NCBI GenBank assembly: GCA_050289385.1
Contig: JBNKFQ010000212.1
Span: forward strand, 1 to 12,748
DNA from: JBNKFQ01 sp050289385
GTDB taxonomy: Bacteria > Pseudomonadota > Gammaproteobacteria > Pseudomonadales > Porticoccaceae
Length of the DNA: 12,748 bases
Reading direction: 5' to 3'
Shown: in pieces, positions 1 through 7,418 of the stretch
Layout: the number at the start of each line of letters is the position of its first letter
Numbering within the stretch: position 1 is the first letter of the stretch
Translations under genes and position numbers: made by a program
The notes under the pieces: model-generated
What the model was told of the DNA's origin: nothing
Database searches by the model: none
Seen by the model: only the letters and a program-made list of their open reading frames with translations

Positions 1-885
1 CGCGCCGGTTGCACCCTCAGTGAAGGGGCGGGCAAGGTTATTAAAGTGCTGATAATTCAGTAAGTAGGTCAGCGCGATGCCACTAAACAATGCAACGATC
101 AGCGCAGAGGTCCCGAGGCTGTGATGAAACAGAAAGGAGCATACCAGCACCGCCATCAACGGTATCAGGCACTTCAGGGGGTGGGGTAAGGTGCGTTCTG
201 TGACGGCGTCATCTTCCGGCCTTGCGTCAAATGTTTCGCCATCTGCCACGGCCTTGTGTATCAGGCGGCGCAACCATAAATACCCTGCAATTGCCATAAA
301 CAGACTGACCACAAGACTGACTTCCCAGCCGGCATAGGGTGTGGTGCCGAGGTATTGAATGGGTATCCAGTTCTGGATTTCCGGAGAGCCGGCAGAGGTC
401 ATGGTAAAGGTGACTGAGCCGAAGGCCAGCACGGCGGGAATAAAGCGGCGCGGCAGGTTCGCCTTTCTAAACAGACTGACGGCCATTGAGTAAACACAAA
501 AGGCGACAATAAAGACACTGACACCGCCGTATGTCAACACTGCGCACGCGAGGACAATAGAGAGACTGGCGTATTTGACGCCGATGCGCGAGGTGATCCA
601 GTTGGCTATGCTGTCGGCGCCACCACAACTTTCCATGGCCTTGCCAAAGATAGCACCCAGCAGGAACATGAAAAACCAGCTTTGGAAAAAACCGGTAAAT
701 CCGTCCATATAACCGCCCACATAACTGGTTTGCCCTTCAGTGGCCAATTGGCTGAACAATGGCAGTCCCCCGGTGAAAGAAACAATGAGTGCAGCCAGCG
801 GGGCAGCGATCAATAGATGCATGCCCCGAATTGCAAACAATACCAGTAGAGACAATCCTGCAATTAAACCGATTAAGCTGATCAT
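1..885 (-). CDS. GntP-family permease, C-terminal part missing at window edge
   Basis: This is an inner-membrane H+-coupled transporter of the gluconate permease (GntP) family, which carries organic acids such as gluconate or hydroxy acids. The reverse strand reads open for 295 codons from ATG (883-885) to position 1; the family is usually about 430-460 residues, so about two thirds is present. Hydrophobic segments alternate with short loops: residues 3-19, 21-39, 68-81 and 106-132 are clear. Family hallmarks are FLLGAIFGKAMESCGGAD (74-91), LTYGGVSVFIVAF (117-129), the LPRRFIP segment (144-150), and TSAGSPEIQNWIP (163-175) followed by GTTPYAGWE. A GGGAA lies 6 nt before the ATG. It is divergent from a sigma-54 activator and has a -24/-12 promoter upstream, so it is probably induced by that activator. 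In Pseudomonas a similar pair serves 3-hydroxybutyrate uptake; the substrate here is inference. Family assignment is confident, substrate is not. Confidence 0.88.
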   Translation of the reverse strand, partial: MISLIGLIAGLSLLVLFAIRGMHLLIAAPLAALIVSFTGGLPLFSQLATEGQTSYVGGYMDGFTGFFQSWFFMFLLGAIFGKAMESCGGADSIANWITSRIGVKYASLSIVLACAVLTYGGVSVFIVAFCVYSMAVSLFRKANLPRRFIPAVLAFGSVTFTMTSAGSPEIQNWIPIQYLGTTPYAGWEVSLVVSLFMAIAGYLWLRRLIHKAVADGETFDARPEDDAVTERTLPHPLKCLIPLMAVLVCSFLFHHSLGTSALIVALFSGIALTYLLNYQHFNNLARPFTEGATGA

Positions 886-1003
886 GTTGTTCCCAATTGT
901 TATCTGGTGGTGCAGCGTATCAAGAATATCAGAGGGTGGTTATGGTTCTGCAGAGCTATTGACGTTTTAACCCCTGTGCGCTGGTTCTGAACTGCCTTTA
1001 TGG

Positions 1004-1019
1004 TGCAAGCAATATGCCA
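1004..1019 (-). promoter_or_regulatory. Sigma-54 (-24/-12) promoter for the GntP-family permease
   Basis: On the minus strand the sequence reads TGGCAT-N5-TTGCA. It differs from the RpoN consensus TGGCAC-N5-TTGC(A/T) at one base, and the GG and GC doublets are exactly 12 nt apart. Transcription would start near 993, giving a leader of about 108 nt before the permease ATG. The neighbouring divergent gene is a sigma-54 activator, which makes the match much less likely to be chance. Confidence 0.75.
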
Positions 1020-1211
1020 GATGTCTTCAGAGTTTTGTTTTTAAAGGGTTTTATTTTTATTTTTTGGTATAAGACTGTGTCCCGGATGGTTTTCTGGTAG
1101 CATCGTGTCTGACTTTTTGTACATAATGTCTTGCTTTTAATACGGCATGCAAAGGAACGTGTGGATGCGCATGAGCTCTTCAATGTCGACTTTTGTGGTT
1201 TCAGGGGTGTA
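1020..1211. promoter_or_regulatory. Divergent control region between permease promoter and activator gene
   Basis: No gene is seen here; together with the permease leader this makes a gap of about 326 bp between the two starts. An AT-rich tract at about 1031-1073 lies directly upstream of the -24/-12 promoter. That is the usual place for bending (for example by IHF) between an activator-bound enhancer and a sigma-54 promoter. Small palindromes GCATGC (1145-1150) and ATGCGCAT (1165-1172) lie 130-160 bp upstream of the promoter and could be part of an enhancer site, but nothing proves this. I found no convincing sigma-70 promoter for the activator. Confidence 0.35.
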
Positions 1212-2603
1212 ATGATGGGGCAAGCCAACAATTCTGCATGGGCGCTTTCCAGCAAATCAATAGAACCACTCTATCCCTGTATGGTGACGGTGGATGCGCG
1301 AGGACTGATTACCTGGATCAGTGACGATTACTACAGGTTTCTTGAGTTGACGGAATCACCTGTGGGCAAACACATTTCAGATATTGTGCAAAACAGTTAT
1401 TTGCCCGATGTGACCGAAAGCGGCAAGCCGGTTTTTCTGGACCTGCTCTACATCAAGAATCGCTGGGTAATAGTCAATGTGTTGCCGTTACTGGATGACA
1501 AAAGCCAGGTTATTGGTGGAATAGGGTTTATTGCAGCCGATAATCTGGACGAAATTAGGGCACTGGTGAGCAAATATAATCGACTGCTTGAGCGGCAAAG
1601 TGACTTGCCGGCAAAATTTACCGGGGAGCGCAAAGCCCAGCACAGTTTTTCGCACATCATCGGTCATAGCGATGCACTTGAGGTTGTCAGGCAGCAACTG
1701 AAAAAAGCAGCAAAGTTTGATATCTCGGTATTATTGACCGGTGAAACGGGAACGGGAAAAGAGTTATTTGCCCACGCGTTGCATAATCTGTCTATCAGTG
1801 CGGGTGGTCCTTTTGTGAGCGTTAATATGGCCGCCATTCCGGAAAACCTGATGGAGGCAGAGTTGTTTGGAGCTGCCCCTGGTGCCTATACCGGCGTGGG
1901 AAAGCAGGGGCGAATGGGGAAGTTTGAATTGGCCGATGGTGGAACGCTGTTTCTTGACGAGATTGGTGATATGCCCCATGAGCTGCAGGCAAAGTTGCTC
2001 AGGGTATTGCAGGAAAGGCAGTTTGAACGCCTGGGTTGTAATCGATTGCACAAAGTGAATGTACGCATCGTTGCCGCCACCAGTAAAAACTTGTTGGCTC
2101 GGGTAAGTCGCGGACAATTTCGAGCTGATCTTTACTATAGGCTCAGTCCGTTTCCAATTCATTTGCCACCATTGAGAGAGCGTATTGAAGACATTGGGGA
2201 GCTGTGTGAACACTTCCTCAGCGAAATTTGCCAGCAGTATGGCATTACCCAAAAATCGTTACTGTCGGATGGTCTCGAATTGCTCAGTCGTCACCACTGG
2301 CCTGGAAATATTCGCGAGCTGTACAACCTTATGGAACGCAGTTGTGTACTCAATGAATGTAATGCTCTTGGAACCGCCCAGCTTGCTCCTCTTCTTGAGG
2401 TTTATCAGTCAGACGAAAAGACTGACTCTGGCCTATCGAAAACAAATCTAACCCAAAAGATAATTCCCCTTGCTGAAGCATTGACAGAATATGAACGTAA
2501 AGTGATCGCGGGTGCTCTGGATTATACCGGGGGTGAAAAATCCAGGGCAGCAGAGTTGCTCGGCATTTCCAGGGCTACCCTTTACGCAAAGCTGAAAAAA
2601 TAA
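1212..2603 (+). CDS. Sigma-54-dependent activator with PAS, AAA+ and Fis-type HTH domains
   Basis: This is a bacterial enhancer-binding protein that uses ATP hydrolysis to open sigma-54 promoters. Taking ATG 1212 it has 463 residues. A PAS-like sensor spans about 15-112 (MVTVDARGLITWISDDYY). The AAA+ domain (about 139-330) carries Walker A GETGTGKE (177-184), the sigma-54 contact loop GAYTGV (224-229) and Walker B GGTLFLDE (243-250). Arginines in FRADLYYR (303-310) are candidate arginine fingers. The C-terminus (about 421-463) is a Fis-type helix-turn-helix, SRAAELLGISRATLYAKLKK. There is no receiver domain, so it probably senses a ligand through PAS. Start choice: AGGGG (1203-1207) precedes the ATGs at 1212 and 1215, and 1215 has the better spacing. 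An in-frame TTG at 1131 has no ribosome site. Its probable target is the divergent permease. Architecture resembles the Pseudomonas hydroxybutyrate regulator (HbcR), but orthology is unproven. Confidence 0.93.
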   Translation: MMGQANNSAWALSSKSIEPLYPCMVTVDARGLITWISDDYYRFLELTESPVGKHISDIVQNSYLPDVTESGKPVFLDLLYIKNRWVIVNVLPLLDDKSQVIGGIGFIAADNLDEIRALVSKYNRLLERQSDLPAKFTGERKAQHSFSHIIGHSDALEVVRQQLKKAAKFDISVLLTGETGTGKELFAHALHNLSISAGGPFVSVNMAAIPENLMEAELFGAAPGAYTGVGKQGRMGKFELADGGTLFLDEIGDMPHELQAKLLRVLQERQFERLGCNRLHKVNVRIVAATSKNLLARVSRGQFRADLYYRLSPFPIHLPPLRERIEDIGELCEHFLSEICQQYGITQKSLLSDGLELLSRHHWPGNIRELYNLMERSCVLNECNALGTAQLAPLLEVYQSDEKTDSGLSKTNLTQKIIPLAEALTEYERKVIAGALDYTGGEKSRAAELLGISRATLYAKLKK

Positions 2604-2621
2604 TAGAGCAACACTGGCGCG

Positions 2622-2682
2622 TTAACTGAGTTTTTTCGTCCAGTTTAATACTTCGCAATTGTTTAACAACTGTAAAAAATTG
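2622..2682. promoter_or_regulatory. Inverted repeats upstream of the efflux operon, possible operator/promoter area
   Basis: The 168-bp gap before the adaptor gene holds several dyads. TTAACTG (2622-2628) faces CAGTTTAA (2641-2648) with one extra T. TTGTT-T-AACAA (2659-2669) is a perfect palindrome, and CAATT (2656-2660) faces AATTG (2678-2682). Efflux operons are often controlled by repressors that bind such dyads, but no regulator gene for it is in the window. TTGTTT with TGTAAA at a 16-bp gap is a weak sigma-70 candidate. The T6 run lies inside the first dyad's loop, so this is not an intrinsic terminator for the upstream gene. Confidence 0.25.
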
Positions 2683-2771
2683 TAAATGGGGTGGCGTAGC
2701 AAGAAGCACGCCTCATAATACTCAAAACCCCGCGAAAGTATTGTATTGATTTGCGGAAAACGGGAAATTCC

Positions 2772-3959
2772 ATGATTGAAAAGAAACGCATTATTTTGCC
2801 AGTGATTGTCCTTTTGTCTGGTATTTTGACTGCCGTTGGTCTTACTGCACTAAAGAGCCCTCCCGAGAGGAAGGCAGAATCTCGTGTAATGCCCCAGGTT
2901 GAAGTGCAGAGAGTGTCTTTTGGCCCTATGCAACAGTATGTGGATTCCCATGGCGTGGTGAAAAGTCGTCATGAGACGAATCTGGTAGCACAGGTAGAAG
3001 GTGAAATTGTCTTTATAGCAGATGAATTTGTGCGTGGTGGGATGGTAAAGGCCGGGCAGTTGTTGGCAAGAATAGATCCGGGTGACTATGAAGTGAAATT
3101 GTCCGATGCGCGGTCCCGGCTGGTGTCCGCACAGGCTGGTCTGGCTCTGGAGAAAGCACAGGCTCATGTTGCAGCGATAGAATGGCAAAAAATCACCTCA
3201 TCGACGCCCACTGATCTCGGTTTGCGTAAGCCGCAACTGGCACGAGAACTGGCCAATGTGAAGGCCGCAGAAGCGGCAATTGAGCGCGCTGAGCACGATT
3301 TGCAAAGGACTTCCATTCGCGCGCCATATGATGCTTTGATCAGTTCAAGGGAAATTGGTTTGGGTTCTTATGTAACCAGGAGCACGGCAATTGGCAGTTT
3401 GCTCGATGTATCTGTTGCTGAAATTCGTCTGCCGGTTGCAGACAAGGATTTGGGTTATCTGGATAATCATGGTATCGGTGCCGCTGTGCAATTGCGTGCG
3501 GAGTACGCTGGTGAAGAAATAGTTTGGCCAGCGACCATTGTTCGCAGTGAGGGGGTTATTGATGACACCAGCCGCATGACATATCTGGTGGCAGCAGTGG
3601 CAAGACCCTACAATTCAGCTAGTGCAGGCAATACCTTGCCGGTTCTTCGATTTGGTACCTATGTAACTGCAAAAATAAAGGGTGTCTCCCTTTCCGGGGC
3701 GGCTCTCGTGCCGGGGCACTTGCTAAAAGGCAATCGTATTGCAACTCTGGATAATGATGAAAAATTACGTTTCAAACCAGTAACACTATATCGCCGACAA
3801 GGAGCCAACGTGATAGTTACAAAAGGACTGGCGGATGGTGATCGCATAATTACATCTGCCATTGCCATTCCGCTTGATGGTATGCGGCTTGAACTGGCGG
3901 AGGGGTCCGCAGGCAGTCGGGTATCTGGAGTGGCGGTTAACAAGGGTGCGCTGGAGTGA
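2772..3959 (+). CDS. RND efflux periplasmic adaptor (HlyD/AcrA-type membrane fusion protein)
   Basis: This is the periplasmic adaptor that links an inner-membrane RND pump to an outer-membrane channel. The 395-residue protein has an N-terminal hydrophobic anchor (about 7-26). There is no lipobox cysteine, so it is held by a transmembrane helix or signal anchor and not a lipid. A barrel-sandwich (lipoyl-like) half follows: VVKSRHETNLVAQVEGEI, then GQLLARIDPGDYE. A short alpha-helical hairpin comes next (about 110-180, rich in Ala, Glu and Lys), then the second lipoyl half (TSIRAPYDALISSREIGLGSY) and beta-barrel and membrane-proximal domains. Start ATG 2772 has GGGAA five nt upstream; an in-frame TTG at 2751 has no ribosome site and would only add seven residues. 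It overlaps the pump gene by 4 bp, so the two are translationally coupled. The exported substrate cannot be told from sequence. Confidence 0.9.
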   Translation: MIEKKRIILPVIVLLSGILTAVGLTALKSPPERKAESRVMPQVEVQRVSFGPMQQYVDSHGVVKSRHETNLVAQVEGEIVFIADEFVRGGMVKAGQLLARIDPGDYEVKLSDARSRLVSAQAGLALEKAQAHVAAIEWQKITSSTPTDLGLRKPQLARELANVKAAEAAIERAEHDLQRTSIRAPYDALISSREIGLGSYVTRSTAIGSLLDVSVAEIRLPVADKDLGYLDNHGIGAAVQLRAEYAGEEIVWPATIVRSEGVIDDTSRMTYLVAAVARPYNSASAGNTLPVLRFGTYVTAKIKGVSLSGAALVPGHLLKGNRIATLDNDEKLRFKPVTLYRRQGANVIVTKGLADGDRIITSAIAIPLDGMRLELAEGSAGSRVSGVAVNKGALE

Positions 3960-6900
3960 GTGATTTTCCTCATACGAATAACGAGCAAATAAAACATTCC
4001 TTCGGTGACAATGACACAAGCTCAAAAGGCTTGATCGCCTGGTTTGCACATAACAGTATTGCCGCAAATCTGTTGATGCTGTTTCTTATCGTTGGTGGGT
4101 TACTGACTTCGGTAACGATTCGTCAACAGATGTTTCCGCAAGTCGAGATCAACTGGATTTCTGTCAACATTATTTATCCCGGCGCAGCGCCTCAGGAAAT
4201 AGAAGAGGGAATTGCCCTTCGGGTTGAAGAAGCGCTGGAAGGTGTCCAGGGGCTGGATCGTGTTATTACACAATCTCATCGTGGCCGTTTCGAAGCCCAT
4301 TTACGCATTAATCGTTCTTATGACCCGCAGGAAACACTTGAAGAGGTAAAAAGTCAAATTGACTCTATTTCCAGTTTTCCTGATGGCATGGAACGACCAA
4401 TAATTGAGCGCGTAAAATTTAGTCAGGAAGTTCTCAATATCACTTTATACAGTCAGTTAGATAATCGTCAACTGAAAGAGCTGGGCAGCGAAATTTACGA
4501 CGAGATTCGAGCCTTGCCTTTGGTAAATGTTTCTGAATATTTTGGCGGTTTGAAGTACGAAATCAGTATCGAAGTCAGCAAGGACAAGCTGCGTGAATAC
4601 GGTTTGGATTTTCGCGATATTGCCAGGGCAGTGAATAACTTTTCTACCAATATGTCCGCTGGTCAAATCAGGGCGATTGATGGTTATATTTCGGTGCGGG
4701 TAGAAAATCAGGCCTATACCGGGTTTGAGTTTGAATCAATTCCATTGATTAATCTGGATGATGGCACGCAAATTTATCTGGGTGATGTCGCACAGGTACG
4801 CGATGGTTTTGAGGAAGGGATTCAGTACAGTAAATTTAATGGCCAGAATTCTGTAGGTTTTTTTATCGGTGTCGCTGAAAACCAGAGTTCCACGGATGTT
4901 GCCAGAGTAGTAAAAGAATATGTCGCTGGCAAACAGACCGAGTTGCCGGAAGGTGTCAGTCTGAAGGTGTGGACTGACATGACCTACTACCTTGAGGGTC
5001 GTCTTCAGATGATGCTCGATAATATGGCTTATGGTGGTCTGTTGGTGTTTCTGATGTTGGCTTTGTTTCTGCGGATTCGTCTGGCATTTTGGGTGATGAT
5101 GGGCTTGCCAATCTGTTTTTTGGGTACTCTGCTTTTATTGCCTCTCGAATGGGTCGACGTCACTATCAATGTTGTCAGCCTGTTTGGGTTTATCCTGGTG
5201 TTGGGGATTGTTGTTGACGATGCAATTGTTATTGGCGAAAGCGCTTATACAGAGATTGAAGAAAAGGGGCAGGGTGTAGAAACGGTTATTCATGGTGTAA
5301 AACGGGTGGCTATGCCGGCAACCTTTGGTGTGTTAACTACGGTAGCTGCGTTTGCTCCAATGATTATGAGTGACGGACCTGAATCCGCTTTTGCTCACTC
5401 TATTGGTTTTGTAGTGATTTTCTGCCTGCTTTTTTCTCTTGTGGAATCAAAACTCATTTTGCCGGCTCATTTGGCTCACATGAAGGTACGTCCTGTCAAT
5501 CCGGACAGTCGTGCGCATCGTATTCGTTCATCCATTGACCGCAGACTGAAATACTTTATCGACCATATATACAGAAGCGGCTTGCAAACGGCACTGCACC
5601 ATCGTTATACAGTTTTGACAGCTTTCTCCGCAATTTTGTTAATTAGTGTCGGCCTTTATCAGGGTGGAATAGTACGTTTTATTGGTATGCCGAAAATTCC
5701 TCACGATTACCCTGCAATTAGCCTGGAAATGAATGCCAGCAGTTCTGAGCAAGCAACTTTGGATGCTACTTTGAAAGTGCAAGAAGTGTTAAAGCAGGTA
5801 GATACTGACCTCACGAAAAAATACGGTTATGGCATGATTGCCGATATGCAGGTAGAACTTCGCTCGCGTACTCAGGCCAGGATCGTCGCCAAATTAATTG
5901 AACCGGAACAGCGCCTGCTAAATACATTTGAACTCTCTGCGTTGTGGCGAAAAGCAATGCCAGATATACCGGGAATGAAGTCATTTGCGATCAGGGATAA
6001 TCTGTTTGGTGGTGCCCGGGAAGACAGTGACATCAGTTTTCGTCTGACGGGGGGTAGTGAAAAACAATTGAGAAAGGCTGCTACTGAGTTAAAGCAGGAG
6101 TTAAATAAATTAAAAGGTGTGGGTGATGTAAATGATAGTCGTCAGGACCTTGCAAGGGAAGTACGGTTTACTTTAAAGCCTCTTGCGTACAGTATGGGAT
6201 TAACTACTTCCGAGGTGGCCTCACAACTGGGTTTCAGCTTGTTTGGACTTGAGGCCCAGCGTATTTTGAGAGACGGCGAAGAAGTCAAAGTGATGCTTCG
6301 TTATCCAAAACACCAGCGCAATTCTATCGGGCAAATTGAAGATGTGTTAATTCAAACCGAGGCAGGTGCGGAAGTTCCGTTAATAGAAATCGCTGATATA
6401 CATCTGGTCGAAAGTGCCAATCAGATTCGCCGCGAAAATGGCGAGCGCAGCATCAACGTATGGGCTTCGGTAGACAAAAGCGTTGCGGAACCCTTCAAAA
6501 TTACCGAGGCGATAACCAAGTCGTTTCTGAAGGAACTCCCGCTGCGATACCCTGGAATGACCGGAAAAGTTGCAGGCAGTATTCGTGAGGAGATGGATAG
6601 CCGCAGTGTACAACTTCGAAACTTCTTTTTGTCATTGATATTGATTTATGGGCTGTTGGCTATTCCGTTACGGTCCTGGTCTCAGCCATTGCTGATTATG
6701 TCAGTAATTCCGTTTGGTATAATTGGCGCCATGTTTGGGCATCTGATGCTTGGCCTCGATTTAAGCGCGCTTTCCCTGTTCGGAATCATTGCTGCATCGG
6801 GCGTGGTAATCAATGATTCGCTGGTGATGATGGATTTTGTGAACAAGGCCAGGTCGGGCGGTGCGGTAACTGTGGATATGGCTGTTTCAGCTGGCTGTAA

Positions 6901-7141
6901 AAGGTTTCGGGCGATTATGCTGACATCGGTAACCACATTTATCGGACTGGTACCGATTATGATGGAAACCAGCTTGCAGGCGCAAATTGTTATTCCGATG
7001 GCCGTTTCACTGGCTTTTGGTGTCTTGTTCGCAACGGTTATCACCTTGTTATTAATACCTTGCCTTTTTGTGATTGTTGACGACTTTCATCAAATACGCC
7101 AGCGAGGCAGCAAGCGTTTGCTGGCGCGCCTTTCGACTTGA
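3956..7141 (+). CDS. RND-family efflux pump, inner-membrane permease subunit (HAE1-like)
   Basis: This is a proton-driven trimeric exporter of 1061 residues, close to the family's usual 1020-1070. It has the typical duplicated plan of TM1 (about 34-54), a large periplasmic porter domain, TM2-6, a second periplasmic domain and TM8-12. TM1 is followed by MFPQVEINWISVNIIYPGA (59-77), a family signature. TM4 carries the proton-relay pair D421-D422 in LGIVVDDAIVIGE. In TM10, GVVINDSLVMMDF (949-961) has Ile952 where AcrB has its relay lysine (Lys940); the neighbouring Asn is kept and Asp954 follows. Start is GTG 3956 within GTGA, overlapping the adaptor's TGA, with AAGGG (3942-3946) upstream. No outer-membrane factor gene follows, so a TolC-like protein encoded elsewhere is presumably shared. 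The substrate is unknown; drugs, bile-like compounds or lipids are all possible. Confidence 0.93.
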   Translation: MSDFPHTNNEQIKHSFGDNDTSSKGLIAWFAHNSIAANLLMLFLIVGGLLTSVTIRQQMFPQVEINWISVNIIYPGAAPQEIEEGIALRVEEALEGVQGLDRVITQSHRGRFEAHLRINRSYDPQETLEEVKSQIDSISSFPDGMERPIIERVKFSQEVLNITLYSQLDNRQLKELGSEIYDEIRALPLVNVSEYFGGLKYEISIEVSKDKLREYGLDFRDIARAVNNFSTNMSAGQIRAIDGYISVRVENQAYTGFEFESIPLINLDDGTQIYLGDVAQVRDGFEEGIQYSKFNGQNSVGFFIGVAENQSSTDVARVVKEYVAGKQTELPEGVSLKVWTDMTYYLEGRLQMMLDNMAYGGLLVFLMLALFLRIRLAFWVMMGLPICFLGTLLLLPLEWVDVTINVVSLFGFILVLGIVVDDAIVIGESAYTEIEEKGQGVETVIHGVKRVAMPATFGVLTTVAAFAPMIMSDGPESAFAHSIGFVVIFCLLFSLVESKLILPAHLAHMKVRPVNPDSRAHRIRSSIDRRLKYFIDHIYRSGLQTALHHRYTVLTAFSAILLISVGLYQGGIVRFIGMPKIPHDYPAISLEMNASSSEQATLDATLKVQEVLKQVDTDLTKKYGYGMIADMQVELRSRTQARIVAKLIEPEQRLLNTFELSALWRKAMPDIPGMKSFAIRDNLFGGAREDSDISFRLTGGSEKQLRKAATELKQELNKLKGVGDVNDSRQDLAREVRFTLKPLAYSMGLTTSEVASQLGFSLFGLEAQRILRDGEEVKVMLRYPKHQRNSIGQIEDVLIQTEAGAEVPLIEIADIHLVESANQIRRENGERSINVWASVDKSVAEPFKITEAITKSFLKELPLRYPGMTGKVAGSIREEMDSRSVQLRNFFLSLILIYGLLAIPLRSWSQPLLIMSVIPFGIIGAMFGHLMLGLDLSALSLFGIIAASGVVINDSLVMMDFVNKARSGGAVTVDMAVSAGCKRFRAIMLTSVTTFIGLVPIMMETSLQAQIVIPMAVSLAFGVLFATVITLLLIPCLFVIVDDFHQIRQRGSKRLLARLST

Positions 7142-7155
7142 CGGAGCCCGGATCT

Positions 7156-7180
7156 GTGTCAGCATCCGGTCAACTGACAC
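7156..7180 (+). terminator. Hairpin after the RND pump gene, weak terminator candidate
   Basis: GTGTCAG (7156-7162) and CTGACAC (7174-7180) form a 7-bp perfect stem with an 11-nt loop, 14 nt after the pump stop codon. No T-run follows directly; the nearest is T6 at 7215-7220. It could slow or stabilise the transcript end, but it is not a classical intrinsic terminator. Confidence 0.3.
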
Positions 7181-7214
7181 CCCGGCCTTATATAACTAAT
7201 TGATTTTATTTGTA

Positions 7215-7247
7215 TTTTTTGGGGGGGTGCCAGTTTCTATGGCATCC
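7215..7247 (+). repeat. T6-G7 homopolymer run joined to a hairpin in the htpG upstream region
   Basis: Six T (7215-7220) run into seven G (7221-7227). The last G residues begin a stem, GGGTGCCA (7225-7232) with TGGCATCC (7240-7247), which gives eight pairs including one G-T and a 7-nt loop. The run is slippage-prone. It lies well upstream of the sigma-32 promoter, so it is outside the predicted htpG transcript. No function is evident. Confidence 0.4.
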
Positions 7248-7270
7248 ATTATCTTGATTTCCTTTGTCCG

Positions 7271-7295
7271 GGATGGGACTCTTGGATGGGACTCT
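7271..7295 (+). repeat. Tandem 13-bp direct repeat upstream of htpG
   Basis: GGATGGGACTCT occurs at 7271-7282 and again at 7284-7295, so the period is 13 bp and only the thirteenth base differs (T or A). It sits 46-70 bp upstream of the -35 box of the heat-shock promoter. It may be a recent duplication or a protein-binding repeat. Confidence 0.6.
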
Positions 7296-7340
7296 ACCCG
7301 GGGCGGTGGGGTATCCAATTCCCGTTTTGTCCCGGGCTAC

Positions 7341-7368
7341 CTTGAAAAGTGTCTGCAAGACCCTATTT
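7341..7368 (+). promoter_or_regulatory. Sigma-32 heat-shock promoter of htpG
   Basis: The -35 box CTTGAAA (7341-7347) is a perfect sigma-32 match. After a 13-bp spacer the -10 box CCCTATTT (7361-7368) matches CCCCATNT at all but one defined position. It lies about 50 bp upstream of the htpG ATG, as expected for a classical heat-shock gene under RpoH. Confidence 0.85.
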
Positions 7369-7418
7369 AGGGATTCACAGTTATCGCGCAATACACCTGC
7401 AAGACATTGGAGACACTG

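Noticed and set aside
740..970. 76-codon plus-strand ORF over the start of the permease gene
   Set aside because: It overlaps the clear GntP reading frame on the minus strand and resembles no protein.
1131..1211. TTG start giving the activator 27 more residues
   Set aside because: No ribosome site precedes it, the added residues show no domain, and AGGGG is placed for the ATGs at 1212/1215.
1764..2252. 162-codon minus-strand ORF opposite the activator AAA+ domain
   Set aside because: The plus strand here encodes invariant Walker motifs, and the antisense reading has no family features.
2692..2707. Second sigma-54 promoter upstream of the efflux operon (TGGCGT ... GC)
   Set aside because: The GG and GC doublets are 13 nt apart, one too many, and the -12 element lacks the TT before GC.
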